Shown piece by piece: positions 14,947-24,110 of a DNA stretch of 39,925 nt (positions within the stretch are counted from its first letter, which is position 1; each line of letters starts with the position of its first letter). This DNA is from an uncultured Clostridia bacterium. Lineage in GTDB: Bacteria; Bacillota; Clostridia; Christensenellales; Borkfalkiaceae. Where the stretch lies: contig CAKQMB010000017.1 in the NCBI GenBank assembly GCA_934254825.1, positions 1 to 39,925 of the forward strand, given 5' to 3'. The notes beneath the pieces are model-generated. The model ran no database searches. It was not told the DNA's origin and saw only the letters and a program-made list of their open reading frames with translations. A program made the position numbers and the translations under genes.

Positions 14947-16500
14947 ATGAAGACAGCAGTTATCTATGCTCGGTACAGCAGCGATAGTCAGACCGAGCAA
15001 TCCATCGAAGGGCAACTTCGCGTTTGTCAGGAATTTGCCAAAAACAACGATATTTTAATAGTTGACACTTATATCGACCGCGCTATGACGGGAACGAACG
15101 ATATGCGTCCCGACTTTCAGCGTATGATAAAAGACAGCAATAAGCGTGCGTGGGATTTCGTTATCGTTTACAAATTAGACCGTTTCAGCAGAAACAAATA
15201 CGAAACGACAATCCACAAGCATACCTTGAAAGAAAACGGTGTAAAAGTGTTGTCCGCTATGGAGAATATTCCCGACAGTCCCGAAGGAATTATCCTTGAA
15301 AGCCTTCTGGAAGGCATGAACCAATACTATTCTGCCGAGTTATCGCAGAAAGTTCTTCGCGGATTGAACGAAAGTTATCGCAAAGGAAATTACACCGGCG
15401 GAATGCAGATATTCGGCTATAATGTTGTAGACAAAAAGAACGTTATTGATCCGTTTGAGGCGGAAATCGTAAAAGAGATTTTTAGGCGTTTTGCAAAAGG
15501 TGAAACAGGAAAAAGCATTGCCGATGATTTAATCTCTCGTGGGATACGGACAAAACGAGGACATTACGTTGACGATAAGCGCATATACAAAATCATTCAA
15601 AACACCAAATACATCGGAAAGGTTCAGCACGGCGATACCGTTTACACAAATATTTACCCTCCGATTATCGATGATGTAACGTGGCAAACGGTTCAATCCA
15701 TAAGAAACGCCAATAAACACTCTCCGGGAAGCAAGAAAGAAAAGTTTGATTATTTACTTTCCGGCAAATTGATATGCGGCGACTGTAAGCAATTTATGGT
15801 CGGGGTTACGTCCACTAACAGATGGGGCACCGTTTATAAATATTACACCTGCTTATCCAAACGGAGAAGAAAGCAAAAATGCGGAACGATGACAATTCAC
15901 CGCAAAGAGTTGGAAGATTTGGTATTCAACGAAACTTGGAAAATGCTTTATGAGAATAACGACATTGATGCACTGATAGAGTACATCTGTAAATTGCATC
16001 AATGCGAATCGCAAGAAAGCACGGTAATAAAATCGTTGGAGAAAAAACGTGCCGAAGCATTAAAGGCATCGCGCAATCTGATTTCGGCTCTCGAACAAGG
16101 TATTGTTACCGAGCAGACAAAGATACGCTTGAAAGAACTTGAATGCCAAATATCACAATATGACTTTGATATTGAGCAAGCCAAACAACGCACATACAGT
16201 TATCTCACGCCGGAACTCATAAAGGATTTCTTCCGTAAAGCGGTTTGTGGCGATATTGAAAACAACGATACGCGAAAATTGATTGTAAGGAACTTCATTC
16301 GAGAAGTAATCCTTTATAAAGATAAAGTGGTAATCACTTTCAACTTCACCGATAAGCATATCACTAAAAAACGCCTACCTGATAAGGTAGACGAGATAGA
16401 AAGAACTGTAAAGCAGGCTGAAAAGTCTGCTTTTCAAGGAAAATCGGGTGTGTACAAAAATGCCGGCTCTCCGCCAACCATAAGAAACCGTCATTTTTAG
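14947..16500 (+). CDS. Serine recombinase (site-specific integrase)
   Basis: This 517-residue large serine recombinase is predicted to integrate and excise the element. The N-terminal resolvase domain starts VIYARYSSDSQ with catalytic Ser11, followed by SIEGQ and the YKLDRFSRN core. A recombinase domain spans about 160-260 (RGLNESYRKGNYTGG, then DDKRIYKIIQNTKYIG). A zinc ribbon (LICGDC ... YYTC ... KCG) lies at about 278-320 and a coiled coil at about 355-410. AAAGGAG lies 13 bases before ATG 14947. It is the only convincing plus-strand gene of the element and ends at a terminator next to the chromosome. No directionality factor is recognised; small proteins nearby are candidates. Confidence 0.92.
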   Translation: MKTAVIYARYSSDSQTEQSIEGQLRVCQEFAKNNDILIVDTYIDRAMTGTNDMRPDFQRMIKDSNKRAWDFVIVYKLDRFSRNKYETTIHKHTLKENGVKVLSAMENIPDSPEGIILESLLEGMNQYYSAELSQKVLRGLNESYRKGNYTGGMQIFGYNVVDKKNVIDPFEAEIVKEIFRRFAKGETGKSIADDLISRGIRTKRGHYVDDKRIYKIIQNTKYIGKVQHGDTVYTNIYPPIIDDVTWQTVQSIRNANKHSPGSKKEKFDYLLSGKLICGDCKQFMVGVTSTNRWGTVYKYYTCLSKRRRKQKCGTMTIHRKELEDLVFNETWKMLYENNDIDALIEYICKLHQCESQESTVIKSLEKKRAEALKASRNLISALEQGIVTEQTKIRLKELECQISQYDFDIEQAKQRTYSYLTPELIKDFFRKAVCGDIENNDTRKLIVRNFIREVILYKDKVVITFNFTDKHITKKRLPDKVDEIERTVKQAEKSAFQGKSGVYKNAGSPPTIRNRHF

Positions 16501-16530
16501 GTTTAAGCCTATCAAATGGCGGTTTTTTTT
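16486..16530 (+). terminator. Terminator after the recombinase
   Basis: An AACCG-CATTT arm (16486 onward) pairs with AAATG-CGGTT (ending 16523) around a short loop and is followed by a run of T. The element-chromosome junction is probably near or just after it. Confidence 0.7.
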
Positions 16531-16602
16531 AACGACTATCATATTCTATGAATTTACCGTAAAAGACTTTAGATTTAAAGATTTATTTAAACTTATATTG
16601 AT

Positions 16603-17286
16603 ATGAACGATTACACCTTAAAACCTATCGCAAAAATATATACCGATTTCGACGATAAATTCGGAATTCCCCGCCAGAGCGGACGAGTTAAATCGATTAT
16701 CGGAAAAATCGTGTTCGAACCCGAATTCAGAAATCCCGACGCTTTACGCGGTCTCGAAGAATTTAATTATATCTGGCTTATTTTCGACTTTTCGCTTTCG
16801 CACAGAGACAAATTCTCCCCTACCGTTCGCCCGCCGAGACTCGGAGGCAATACGAGAATGGGCGTTTTCGCTACCCGTTCGCCGTTTCGACCGAATAATC
16901 TCGGATTATCATCCGTTAAGCTCGAAAGAATCGAAAACACCGACGAGGGTTCGGTTCTTATCGTTTCGGGCGCGGATTTATTAAACGGTACGCCGATTTT
17001 CGATATCAAACCTTATATCCCCTACTCCGATTGTCATACGGACGCGACGGAAGGTTTCACGGAAAACACCAAAGATCACAGACTCGAAGTAAATTTTCCC
17101 GATAACCTTTCAGAGAACATTCCGCAAGAAAAAAGACAGACGCTTATCGACTGTCTTGCAGAAGATCCACGCCCGTCTTATACCGAAGACGGTAAAATAT
17201 TTAAAATGAAGTTCGCCGGTTTCGACGTTGTTTTTTATGTCGAAAAAGGAACATTATTCGTCACCGACGTTATACGGCTTCGGTAA
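16603..17286 (+). CDS. trmO: tRNA (N6-threonylcarbamoyladenosine-37) methyltransferase TrmO
   Basis: The 227-residue protein would methylate t6A37 of certain tRNAs with S-adenosylmethionine. The TsaA/TrmO core is clear: GIPRQSG, GLEEFNYIWLIFDF, RPPRLGG, RMGVFATRSPFRPNNLGLSSVKL and GADLLNGTPIFDIKPYIPYSD, followed by the C-terminal subdomain. The length is normal. No ribosome site is visible before ATG 16603. The 3' end overlaps the convergent P-type-ATPase-like gene by 17 bases. It is probably the first chromosomal gene to the right of the element. Confidence 0.93.
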   Translation: MNDYTLKPIAKIYTDFDDKFGIPRQSGRVKSIIGKIVFEPEFRNPDALRGLEEFNYIWLIFDFSLSHRDKFSPTVRPPRLGGNTRMGVFATRSPFRPNNLGLSSVKLERIENTDEGSVLIVSGADLLNGTPIFDIKPYIPYSDCHTDATEGFTENTKDHRLEVNFPDNLSENIPQEKRQTLIDCLAEDPRPSYTEDGKIFKMKFAGFDVVFYVEKGTLFVTDVIRLR

Positions 17287-19150
17287 GATTTCTGCAAGTG
17301 TTGATAAACACGATAAGTTCGCCGACAGAGGCCCCGCAAGCCGCTATGAGCATCGAATATCTGTAACCGACGGTGAGCGAAAGGGCAACGCCCAAAGCAA
17401 GGAAGAACAACTTGAAAACAAGCCACAAAATTTTGTTTTGTTTGAGAACTTCCGAGTTTCTTTTTGCGATTTTTATCATTTTCGGCACGAGTTTGATATC
17501 CGAATTCTCAACGAAAATTTTTCCTTCGCCGTCTTTTTTATCTGCGCCGAACGCAATACCACGTTCGGATTTTTTTAACGTTTTTTCATGGGCGAAAGCA
17601 TTTCCGACATAGAAACAATCCTTTTCATTCGCTTTTTCGGCTTTATAATCGACCGACGCGCCCGAAACGGCGCCCGCGAAGCCTATTTCTTCGTTTAACG
17701 CTTTCACATTCGCCAAAGAATCGGAACTTATAAGTTCGCTTCTAACCGAAAGATCCTCTTTGAGTTCCGCAACCGCGCCGTAAGCGTCCTCTCTTATTTC
17801 AAAATCAAGATAAATTTTTCCGATAAGCTTGTGATTTTCGGCAACATAAACAACCGTTCCCGTTTCGTTCGAGTCGTCGACTGCAACGCCGTATTTTTTA
17901 AGCAATTTAACGTTTCCTATAACGACGGTTTTTCCTTCGATTTCGGAAACAATGCCTTTGCCTTCGATAAATTCCGTTTTGTCCGCTTCGACCTTTTCGC
18001 CGCCCGAAAAATACTCGTTAAGCGTTTTAGCGATCGGATTAAGCAAATTGCTTTCTGCCGAAAGAACGTATTTCGCAAGCAATTTTTCGTCGGTGGTTTC
18101 GGCCTTTACGACTTTTCCGTTTTCGCTTGTAATTACGCCGGATTTATCAAAGAAAATTTTCTTTGCGTTCGCAAGGTCGTCGAAAGACTTATCGTCGTAA
18201 ATCTTTGCACCCTTAACCGCAGCGTTCACGCGGGAAAATACATAATTCTTCGCTATCGAACGAGAAATATATCCTATCAGTCCGAAAGAAATAACACCAA
18301 CGCCAATACATAACCATTTTTGAGTAAGCGTTGACCAATATTGCTTAACATTAAACAACGGCGGAATAAACGTTACCACAAGCGCGACGGCAAGCAAAAT
18401 CATATCGTAAATGAACATTTTCTTATCGTCGACCGACGATTTTACGTTGTACGATTTAATCTCTTCTTCCGAAAAACCGAGTTCTTCGAGCTTGATGGAA
18501 ACGTTTCCGAAAACCGAATACAGACACGACATAAGCGAATACGCAAAAATCAATACGCACCCGAATAATCTGAAACCGAAATACAAAGCAATGAAAGACG
18601 AAACGAGAATCATTACTTTTTCGCCGGGATATCTCTTCTCCGCAATATCGGAAATAAGCGAATACAAGGTTTCATATCCCGCCAAAGCGTACCCGAACAT
18701 ATAGATCCACATAGAAGCTTTGGAGTTACTTTTTTCAAAAATAAATCCCAAAACCATTAAAACGGCAGACAGGGAAAGAATTACTATATTTTCGATTTTT
18801 TCCTCTTTCTTTTCCTTTTTCGCCTTAACGGTTTTATCTTCGATCTCCTCGTCGGCGCTTGTTTCCGCCGCTGTTTCTTCTTCGGGTTTATGGTCGCCCG
18901 TCTTGATTTCCTCATCGAAAACAAGATCGATATTCGCGTCGTCAAGAACGGACATCAGAGAACTGAAAATCTCATAATCGCCGACAGAATCGGGGATAAT
19001 GTAAACAAGAGATTCATCTTCGTCGTCGAATTTCGCGTCCAGAATTCCGCCGATGTTTTTTATCTTTTCCAAAGCGTCGTTCAAAACGGTTTTTTCGATC
19101 GAGTCGTATTGTTTGATTTTATAACGTATCGTTTTAACTTCGTTCGCCAT
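17270..19150 (-). CDS. Degenerate P1B-type ATPase-like membrane protein (probably inactive)
   Basis: The 626-residue protein resembles heavy-metal ATPases (CadA/CopA type), but key parts are altered. The phosphorylation loop reads DKSGVIT at 335-341 (usual DKTGTLT), and the HP locus is NP at 371-372. The nucleotide-domain G-x-G motif remains (EGKGI, 396-400). The actuator domain with TGES is essentially missing between TMs at about 200-250. The CPC metal-site helix reads CIGVGVISFG, and the GDGxND hinge is absent (VSGASVDYKAEK). The N-terminal domain has an HMA-like fold pattern without CxxC, then an acidic Lys/Glu linker. ATG 19150 has AGGAG. It is downstream of the M29 peptidase gene. A sensory or scaffold role is inferred. 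Confidence 0.7.
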   Translation of the reverse strand: MANEVKTIRYKIKQYDSIEKTVLNDALEKIKNIGGILDAKFDDEDESLVYIIPDSVGDYEIFSSLMSVLDDANIDLVFDEEIKTGDHKPEEETAAETSADEEIEDKTVKAKKEKKEEKIENIVILSLSAVLMVLGFIFEKSNSKASMWIYMFGYALAGYETLYSLISDIAEKRYPGEKVMILVSSFIALYFGFRLFGCVLIFAYSLMSCLYSVFGNVSIKLEELGFSEEEIKSYNVKSSVDDKKMFIYDMILLAVALVVTFIPPLFNVKQYWSTLTQKWLCIGVGVISFGLIGYISRSIAKNYVFSRVNAAVKGAKIYDDKSFDDLANAKKIFFDKSGVITSENGKVVKAETTDEKLLAKYVLSAESNLLNPIAKTLNEYFSGGEKVEADKTEFIEGKGIVSEIEGKTVVIGNVKLLKKYGVAVDDSNETGTVVYVAENHKLIGKIYLDFEIREDAYGAVAELKEDLSVRSELISSDSLANVKALNEEIGFAGAVSGASVDYKAEKANEKDCFYVGNAFAHEKTLKKSERGIAFGADKKDGEGKIFVENSDIKLVPKMIKIAKRNSEVLKQNKILWLVFKLFFLALGVALSLTVGYRYSMLIAACGASVGELIVFINTCRNLTEAV

Positions 19151-19208
19151 AAAAACACTCCTTTTATAAATATTTTTGTTTGCGTTTTTGCAAACAGATT
19201 TCAAATTG

Positions 19209-20441
19209 TCAGATGACCCATTCGCCGTTTACGAAAACGTCGAAAATCTTTCCGTCTTCGGTTTCGCATTTTATGGATAAATCTTTTGCTCCGACCATAA
19301 AATCGACATGCTCCAAAGAGGTGTTAAGCCCCGCCGCGCGAAGCTGCTCTTCATTCATATCCCCGCCGTCTTTAACGCAATTCGGATAAGAATTTCCTAT
19401 CGCGAAATGACAACTTGCGTTTTCGTCGAAAAGAGTTTCGTAAAATAAAACGTTTTGTTTTCTGACGGGAGAATTGTACCCTACAAGCGCGATCTCTCCG
19501 AGATAATGCGAGCCTTCGTCGGTTTCGATAATATCTTTCAATATCTCCATACCCTTTTCAGCGTAATAATCGACAATTTTACCATCTTTAAACATTATCC
19601 AAAAGTTATCAATTATTTTACCATTTGAGCAAAGAGGCATAGTCGATGCCAATTTGCCGTTCGCAGAGAGTCTGTCCGGAGAGGAAAAAACTTCTTCCGT
19701 AGGCAGGTTAGCCGTGAAAGGAACTCCGTCGAGCGCGCCGAGTTCCGCCCCTCCGCAAAAGATATAGTCTTTCGGCATGCCGACCATAAAATCGGTTCCC
19801 GAAGAGCTTTTATATATAAATTTCTTTATCTTCGCGTTGTTCAATATCTCGCAACGCCTTTGAAGATTACGCTGATGTTCGTCCCACGCGTCGATAAACG
19901 ACGGCGTATCCAATCTTACGCAAGAAGCGACAGACTGCCAGAGCTTTTTAAGCGCAACGGCGGGAGTATCGTTCGGATAAACCTTTTTCGCCCACGCTTT
20001 ATTCGGGTACGCGCTCAACGCCCATCTGATTTTGTTTGAGCTTGTATATTCGAAAAACTTTAAAAACGCTTTATTTCTCGCTCTTCTCGAAGCGGAAAGT
20101 TTTTTCGGCGAAATGTTTTTCATTGCTTCGGGATCGTCCGAAGCTATCGCTATATAGCAAATCTTCTCTTCGATAAAAGTTTCTCTTTGCGCTTTTGCCC
20201 AGTCCGGAACGACGGAAAGACTTTTTTCCGTTCTGTATTTTAATCCGAGCCTGGAAACTTCCTGATCGTTCCACAACACCTCGACTTCTCTCGCGCCGTG
20301 CTTATATGCCGATTTTACAATAGCCCTGACAAGGTCGGCGGCAAGAACGGGCGCGGAAACGACAAGCTTTTCTTTTTTTTGTAAATTTACGCCGACTTTA
20401 ACAAGCAATTCGGCGTAATCGTTAATAATTTTCTTCGTCAT
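19209..20441 (-). CDS. M29-family metallo-aminopeptidase (AmpS/PepS-like)
   Basis: The 410-residue cytosolic aminopeptidase would remove N-terminal residues from peptides using two metal ions. Family hallmarks are the N-terminal YAELLVKVGVNLQKKEKLVVSAPV block, the segment NLPTEEVFSSPD, EGSHYLGEIALV, and the C-terminal metal ligands in SCHFAIGNSYP and NTSLEHVDFMVG. Length is typical. ATG 20441 is preceded by GGAG and a consensus promoter at 20478-20506. The degenerate ATPase gene follows after 58 bases, and the two are probably cotranscribed. Confidence 0.9.
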   Translation of the reverse strand: MTKKIINDYAELLVKVGVNLQKKEKLVVSAPVLAADLVRAIVKSAYKHGAREVEVLWNDQEVSRLGLKYRTEKSLSVVPDWAKAQRETFIEEKICYIAIASDDPEAMKNISPKKLSASRRARNKAFLKFFEYTSSNKIRWALSAYPNKAWAKKVYPNDTPAVALKKLWQSVASCVRLDTPSFIDAWDEHQRNLQRRCEILNNAKIKKFIYKSSSGTDFMVGMPKDYIFCGGAELGALDGVPFTANLPTEEVFSSPDRLSANGKLASTMPLCSNGKIIDNFWIMFKDGKIVDYYAEKGMEILKDIIETDEGSHYLGEIALVGYNSPVRKQNVLFYETLFDENASCHFAIGNSYPNCVKDGGDMNEEQLRAAGLNTSLEHVDFMVGAKDLSIKCETEDGKIFDVFVNGEWVI

Positions 20442-20477
20442 ATTTTTCTCCGCAACAGATAAATCTATACGAATTAA

Positions 20478-20506
20478 ATTTTACCAAAAAAAGGTTTTTT
20501 TGTCAA
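20478..20506 (-). promoter_or_regulatory. Promoter TTGACA-17-TAAAAT (aminopeptidase)
   Basis: On the minus strand the -35 TTGACA (20501-20506) and -10 TAAAAT (20478-20483) are 17 bases apart, about 30 bases before the ribosome site of the M29 gene. Confidence 0.75.
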
Positions 20507-20570
20507 TAATATAACCGATTATTAACCACAAACGGGCATATTATATGCTTGTGCCAGACAAGAATAACGA

Positions 20571-20600
20571 AAAGGTCGGAACATTTACGCTCCGACCTTT
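20571..20600 (-). terminator. Terminator of the lipoprotein gene
   Basis: AAAGGTCGGA (20571-20580) pairs perfectly with TCCGACCTTT (20591-20600) around ten bases, just after the stop of the gene at 20616. Confidence 0.75.
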
Positions 20601-20615
20601 AATGTGTATCAAAAT

Positions 20616-21176
20616 TCACCTCGAAACACCTATATACAATTCGAAATCGTCGAAATCACCGAAATAAACGTGAACAACGACAACGACCATTTTACAATTT
20701 TCGAGCGAAGACGTATCGAGCGTAAGTTTCAGGTTATACCCGTCAACTTCGCTTTTAGTCACAATATCCTTATTTATTGCAACACACGAATCGTCGATTT
20801 CATTAAAATCCGCTCCGCTGTTTACCGTAAGAACGTTACTTAACACAATAGAAGCAACATCTTCAAAAGGCGCAACAACGATTTCAAGCGGATTTGCCGT
20901 TGTCTCGTTGATTTTATTCGCCGCAATCGTTGCAATCGTCCCGTAAGATAAGGCGTATTCTTTCCCGTTAAACGAATACTCTCCGAACGACGCGATTTTA
21001 TTGTTGATAGTAACACCCAACCTGTATTCAATTATTGTCGAAATCGAAGATCCGTTATCGGAAGCGGGCGAGTTATCGGAATTTCCGCCGTTTGAACCGG
21101 AATTACCGCCGCAACTCGCCGCAAATACAAAAATCAAAGATAAAACAAGCATAAAAAGTCTTCTTTTTCTCATCAT
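20616..21176 (-). CDS. Small predicted lipoprotein
   Basis: The 186-residue precursor has a basic start, a hydrophobic helix and a lipobox, FAASC (Cys22), followed by a Gly/Ser/Asn-rich linker, so it should be lipid-anchored on the outer face of the membrane. The mature domain of about 135 residues is beta-rich with no recognised family. GGAG precedes tandem ATG codons at 21176; either is plausible. The promoter is divergent from that of the CtpE-like ATPase, but there is no evidence that they work together. Confidence 0.75.
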   Translation of the reverse strand: MMRKRRLFMLVLSLIFVFAASCGGNSGSNGGNSDNSPASDNGSSISTIIEYRLGVTINNKIASFGEYSFNGKEYALSYGTIATIAANKINETTANPLEIVVAPFEDVASIVLSNVLTVNSGADFNEIDDSCVAINKDIVTKSEVDGYNLKLTLDTSSLENCKMVVVVVHVYFGDFDDFELYIGVSR

Positions 21177-21201
21177 TTCACTCCTTTTCTTTTTTGTTTA
21201 T

Positions 21202-21229
21202 ATTATATCATAGAATAAGTGTTTGTCAA
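21202..21229 (-). promoter_or_regulatory. Promoter TTGACA-16-TATAAT (lipoprotein)
   Basis: On the minus strand the -35 TTGACA (21224-21229) and -10 TATAAT (21202-21207) are 16 bases apart. Confidence 0.8.
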
Positions 21230-21278
21230 GGTCGATTTCTAAAATAATTGAAAAATTTAACAGCGGTACATTTTTTGT

Positions 21279-21306
21279 TTGAAAAATTCTATAAATATGT
21301 TATAAT
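21279..21306 (+). promoter_or_regulatory. Promoter TTGAAA-16-TATAAT (CtpE-like ATPase)
   Basis: The -35 TTGAAA (21279-21284) and -10 TATAAT (21301-21306) are 16 bases apart on the plus strand, giving a leader of about 60 bases before ATG 21372. Confidence 0.7.
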
Positions 21307-21371
21307 GATTATAATTATATATATGTCGCGTTGCCACAGGCGATTGCATGCGGCTAAATATAAAGGATAAA

Positions 21372-23960
21372 ATGGATAACGAAAATAAAGATAAAATTAC
21401 CGACAATATTGCCGACAGCTATATTGACGGATATATAAAACCGCATCTGAAACGAACAAAAAAGAAGCGAACGAAGCGAAATCCCGACGACGACCGATTT
21501 GCTCCCGATATCGATATGGGATTAACGGGCAATCAGGTTGCGTTAAGAACGGCGCAAGGTCTGACGAACGAAAAAGGCAAAACGTACTCGAAGACAATTC
21601 TGAGTATAATAACCTCTAACCTTTTTACGTTTTTCAACCTGCTTTGCGTACTGTGCGTGGTTGCGCTTATCGTAGCGCGCGAAAAGAATATTTCGAACTA
21701 TTTCTTCGTAATAGTTTACGCGTTAAACCTTATAATAGGTATCTCGCAGGAAATACGAGCCAAATTCTCAATCGAAAAACTTTCGATTTTAAATCAACCG
21801 ACAACAAACGCCATTCGTAACGGAAAGCTTGTTAAAATTCCCGTTACCGACGTTGTTCTGGATGACGTTATAAAGCTCTCCGTCGGCGATCAGATCTGTA
21901 TCGACGGAACGATATTAAAAGGCTATCTCGAAGTAAACGAATCTATGCTCACGGGCGAATCGATACCCGTCAAAAAGGGCGTAGGCGATAAGCTTTTATC
22001 GGGAAGCTACGTTGTCGGCGGTAACGCGTTCGTCGTGGCGGATAAGGTGGGCGAAAGCAGATATATTCAGCAACTTTCGGCAAAAGCCAAAAAATTCCAG
22101 AGTCCGCACAGCGAACTTATGATTACCCTTAACTGGATAATCAAAATCATAGGTATTTTGATCGTTCCGATAAGCGCGGGATCTCTTTATACCAACTATA
22201 AAGCAATCGTCGAAGGCGCAAATCCGACGTTTATCGTAAACGGCGTGTTGACGCCGGAAGGCATCGTCCAGATGGTCAGCAGTACGACGTCTGTCGTTAT
22301 CGGTATGATCCCTTCGGGTATGTTACTGTTGACTACCCTCGCCCTTGCCGTGGGCGTTATAAGACTTGCAAACAGACATACTTCCGTACAGGATATGTAC
22401 TCGCTTGAAATGCTTGCGAGAGTCGACGTACTTTGCCTCGATAAAACAGGCACGATAACGGACGGCAGAATGCAGGTGACCGATTACGTCCTTTTCGATC
22501 CGACTTACGAATACACGATAAACGATATCGTAGCATCTATGCAAAACGCGCTCGGAGACAATAACGCGACCGCAAGAGCTTTGAAAAACAAATTCGGAAG
22601 CTCGCCTAAGCTGATAACGAAACGCACAATACCGTTTTCGTCCGAAAGAAAATACTCTGCCGTAACGTTTTTAAGCGGAGGAAAAGAACTCGGAACGTTC
22701 GTCCTCGGCGCGGCGGAATTCATTTTCGCAAATCGGGATCTGAACGAAAACGTGATAAAGCAAATCGAACACTTCACCTCGACGGGACAAAGAGTTCTGA
22801 TGCTCGCAAAATCCGATAAATCGATCGAAAACGATCAGATTCCCGACGATTTAACGCCGTTTGCGCTTATTATGCTCAGCGACAACGTCAGAAAAGACGC
22901 TATCAAAACAATCGAATGGTTCAAAAAGAACGACGTTGCGATAAAGGTTATCTCGGGAGACAACCCGCTCACCGTTTCGGAAGTTGCAAAAAGAGCCGGA
23001 ATAGAAGGCGCAGATAAATTCGTTTCTCTTGAAGGAATGACTAAAACCGAAGTTATTAACGTTGCCACGAAATATAACGTTTTCGGAAGAGTTACGCCCG
23101 AACAAAAAGCCTTGCTTATAAAAACAATCAAATCGAGCGGGCATACCGTTGCGATGACGGGTGACGGCGTAAACGATATTCTCGCAATGAAAGAAGCCGA
23201 TTGTTCCATAACGGTTGCAACCGGAAGCGACGCGACGAAAAACATCGCGCATATCGTACTTATGGATAACAACTTCAACTCTATCCCGCACGTTGTTGCG
23301 GAAGGTCGAAGAGTTATAAATAATATAGAAAAATCTTCGTCGCTGTTCCTTATGAAAACCATTTTTACTATGGTTCTCGCGATAATATCGATAATCGGCG
23401 GAAATCTTTTCCCGTTCAGAAGCAACATGATGACACTTCTCGAACTGCTCGTTATCGGTCTCGGTTCGTTTGCGCTTTCGATGCAACCGAATACAAACAA
23501 GGTAAACGGACGATTTATCGGATACCTCGTGTCGCACGCGCTACCCGGTGCCTGCATCCTCTTGTTTAACGTTCTGGCGTTCCAGGTTATAAGAAGAATA
23601 GGTATCGATTTCAACGAGCTTACGCCGAAAATGTACGACACGCTTCTCGTTGCTGCGCTCACGTTCGGCGGAATATCGTACTTCAACGTTATTTGTAAAC
23701 CGTACAACGCTTACAGAGGGGTTGTTATGACGCTTGTTGTGCTTTGCTCCGTCGGAATGATGGTTTTCCTTATGCCGATGCTTTTCAGGCTTCCGAACCT
23801 GCTTACGGGGTTCAGACAGGGCAACTGGAAATTCATTGCAATTCTTATTTGTCTTATACAGTTTGATTCGATTTTAGGTAAAGCGATGACGTTCTGCTTC
23901 GAAGCGATAAACAGATTTCTTGCAAAAAACCATGTAACGATTTTATCCCCTCTGGACTGA
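21372..23960 (+). CDS. CtpE-like cation-transporting P-type ATPase
   Basis: The 862-residue P-type ATPase is complete: actuator motif TGES at 194-197, the TM4 motif IPSGM at 313-317, phosphorylation site DKTGT at 357-361 and hinge GDGVND at 597-602, with about ten TM helices. The SGMLLLTTLALAVGVIRLANR region and the short basic N-terminus resemble the CtpE group (calcium uptake in mycobacteria), so Ca2+ is the most likely substrate by family; this is not shown by the sequence. I use ATG 21372 (MDNENKDK) with AAAGGA upstream; a frame from 21348 adds eight residues. It shares a bidirectional terminator with the convergent gene. Confidence 0.85.
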   Translation: MDNENKDKITDNIADSYIDGYIKPHLKRTKKKRTKRNPDDDRFAPDIDMGLTGNQVALRTAQGLTNEKGKTYSKTILSIITSNLFTFFNLLCVLCVVALIVAREKNISNYFFVIVYALNLIIGISQEIRAKFSIEKLSILNQPTTNAIRNGKLVKIPVTDVVLDDVIKLSVGDQICIDGTILKGYLEVNESMLTGESIPVKKGVGDKLLSGSYVVGGNAFVVADKVGESRYIQQLSAKAKKFQSPHSELMITLNWIIKIIGILIVPISAGSLYTNYKAIVEGANPTFIVNGVLTPEGIVQMVSSTTSVVIGMIPSGMLLLTTLALAVGVIRLANRHTSVQDMYSLEMLARVDVLCLDKTGTITDGRMQVTDYVLFDPTYEYTINDIVASMQNALGDNNATARALKNKFGSSPKLITKRTIPFSSERKYSAVTFLSGGKELGTFVLGAAEFIFANRDLNENVIKQIEHFTSTGQRVLMLAKSDKSIENDQIPDDLTPFALIMLSDNVRKDAIKTIEWFKKNDVAIKVISGDNPLTVSEVAKRAGIEGADKFVSLEGMTKTEVINVATKYNVFGRVTPEQKALLIKTIKSSGHTVAMTGDGVNDILAMKEADCSITVATGSDATKNIAHIVLMDNNFNSIPHVVAEGRRVINNIEKSSSLFLMKTIFTMVLAIISIIGGNLFPFRSNMMTLLELLVIGLGSFALSMQPNTNKVNGRFIGYLVSHALPGACILLFNVLAFQVIRRIGIDFNELTPKMYDTLLVAALTFGGISYFNVICKPYNAYRGVVMTLVVLCSVGMMVFLMPMLFRLPNLLTGFRQGNWKFIAILICLIQFDSILGKAMTFCFEAINRFLAKNHVTILSPLD

Positions 23961-24008
23961 TAAAACGTAAACAACAACTAATCTCAAACTAAACAATTTA
24001 AAAAGGAT

Positions 24009-24038
24009 AGCGGCGGTTCGACTAATCGAACCGCCGCT
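24009..24038. terminator. Bidirectional terminator between convergent genes
   Basis: AGCGGCGGTTCGA pairs perfectly with TCGAACCGCCGCT (13 bp) around CTAA. A T-rich stretch follows on the minus strand (ATCCTTTTT). The core GGCGGTTCGA hairpin is repeated at 25935-25972. Confidence 0.8.
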
Positions 24039-24110
24039 TATGTTTTGCGTAAAAACACTATTGACGTTAATTAAATTTCTGCATGTTTACGAAGCCGACT
24101 TATAAATCGA

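Larger units (their letters stand above)
1..16545. mobile_element. Integrated ssDNA-phage-like / composite mobile element (left end outside window)
   Basis: This block combines an HUH rolling-circle initiator, a membrane ATPase, a run of membrane-anchored surface proteins, phage-type regulators and a serine recombinase. The minus-strand genes from 396 to 14609 and the plus-strand recombinase at 14947-16500, followed by ordinary chromosomal genes from 16603, suggest that the right boundary lies between the recombinase terminator and trmO. I could not find a convincing pair of attachment sites, and the left boundary is probably before base 1. Cargo between 11.8 and 13.5 kb looks different in codon and promoter style, so the element may be a mosaic of more than one insertion. 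Inference rests on gene content and synteny. Confidence 0.75.

Noticed and set aside
112..16520. Possible attachment repeat (TTGATAGGGCTGTAAAC near 120 and CCTATCAA near 16508)
   Set aside because: The two sequences are in inverted orientation and share only about eight contiguous bases, whereas attL and attR should be direct repeats; the right copy is part of a terminator stem.
22835..23707. Minus-strand open frame of 290 codons inside the CtpE-like gene
   Set aside because: It is antisense to a complete P-type ATPase with intact motifs; the translation resembles reverse-complement coding and has no family signature.
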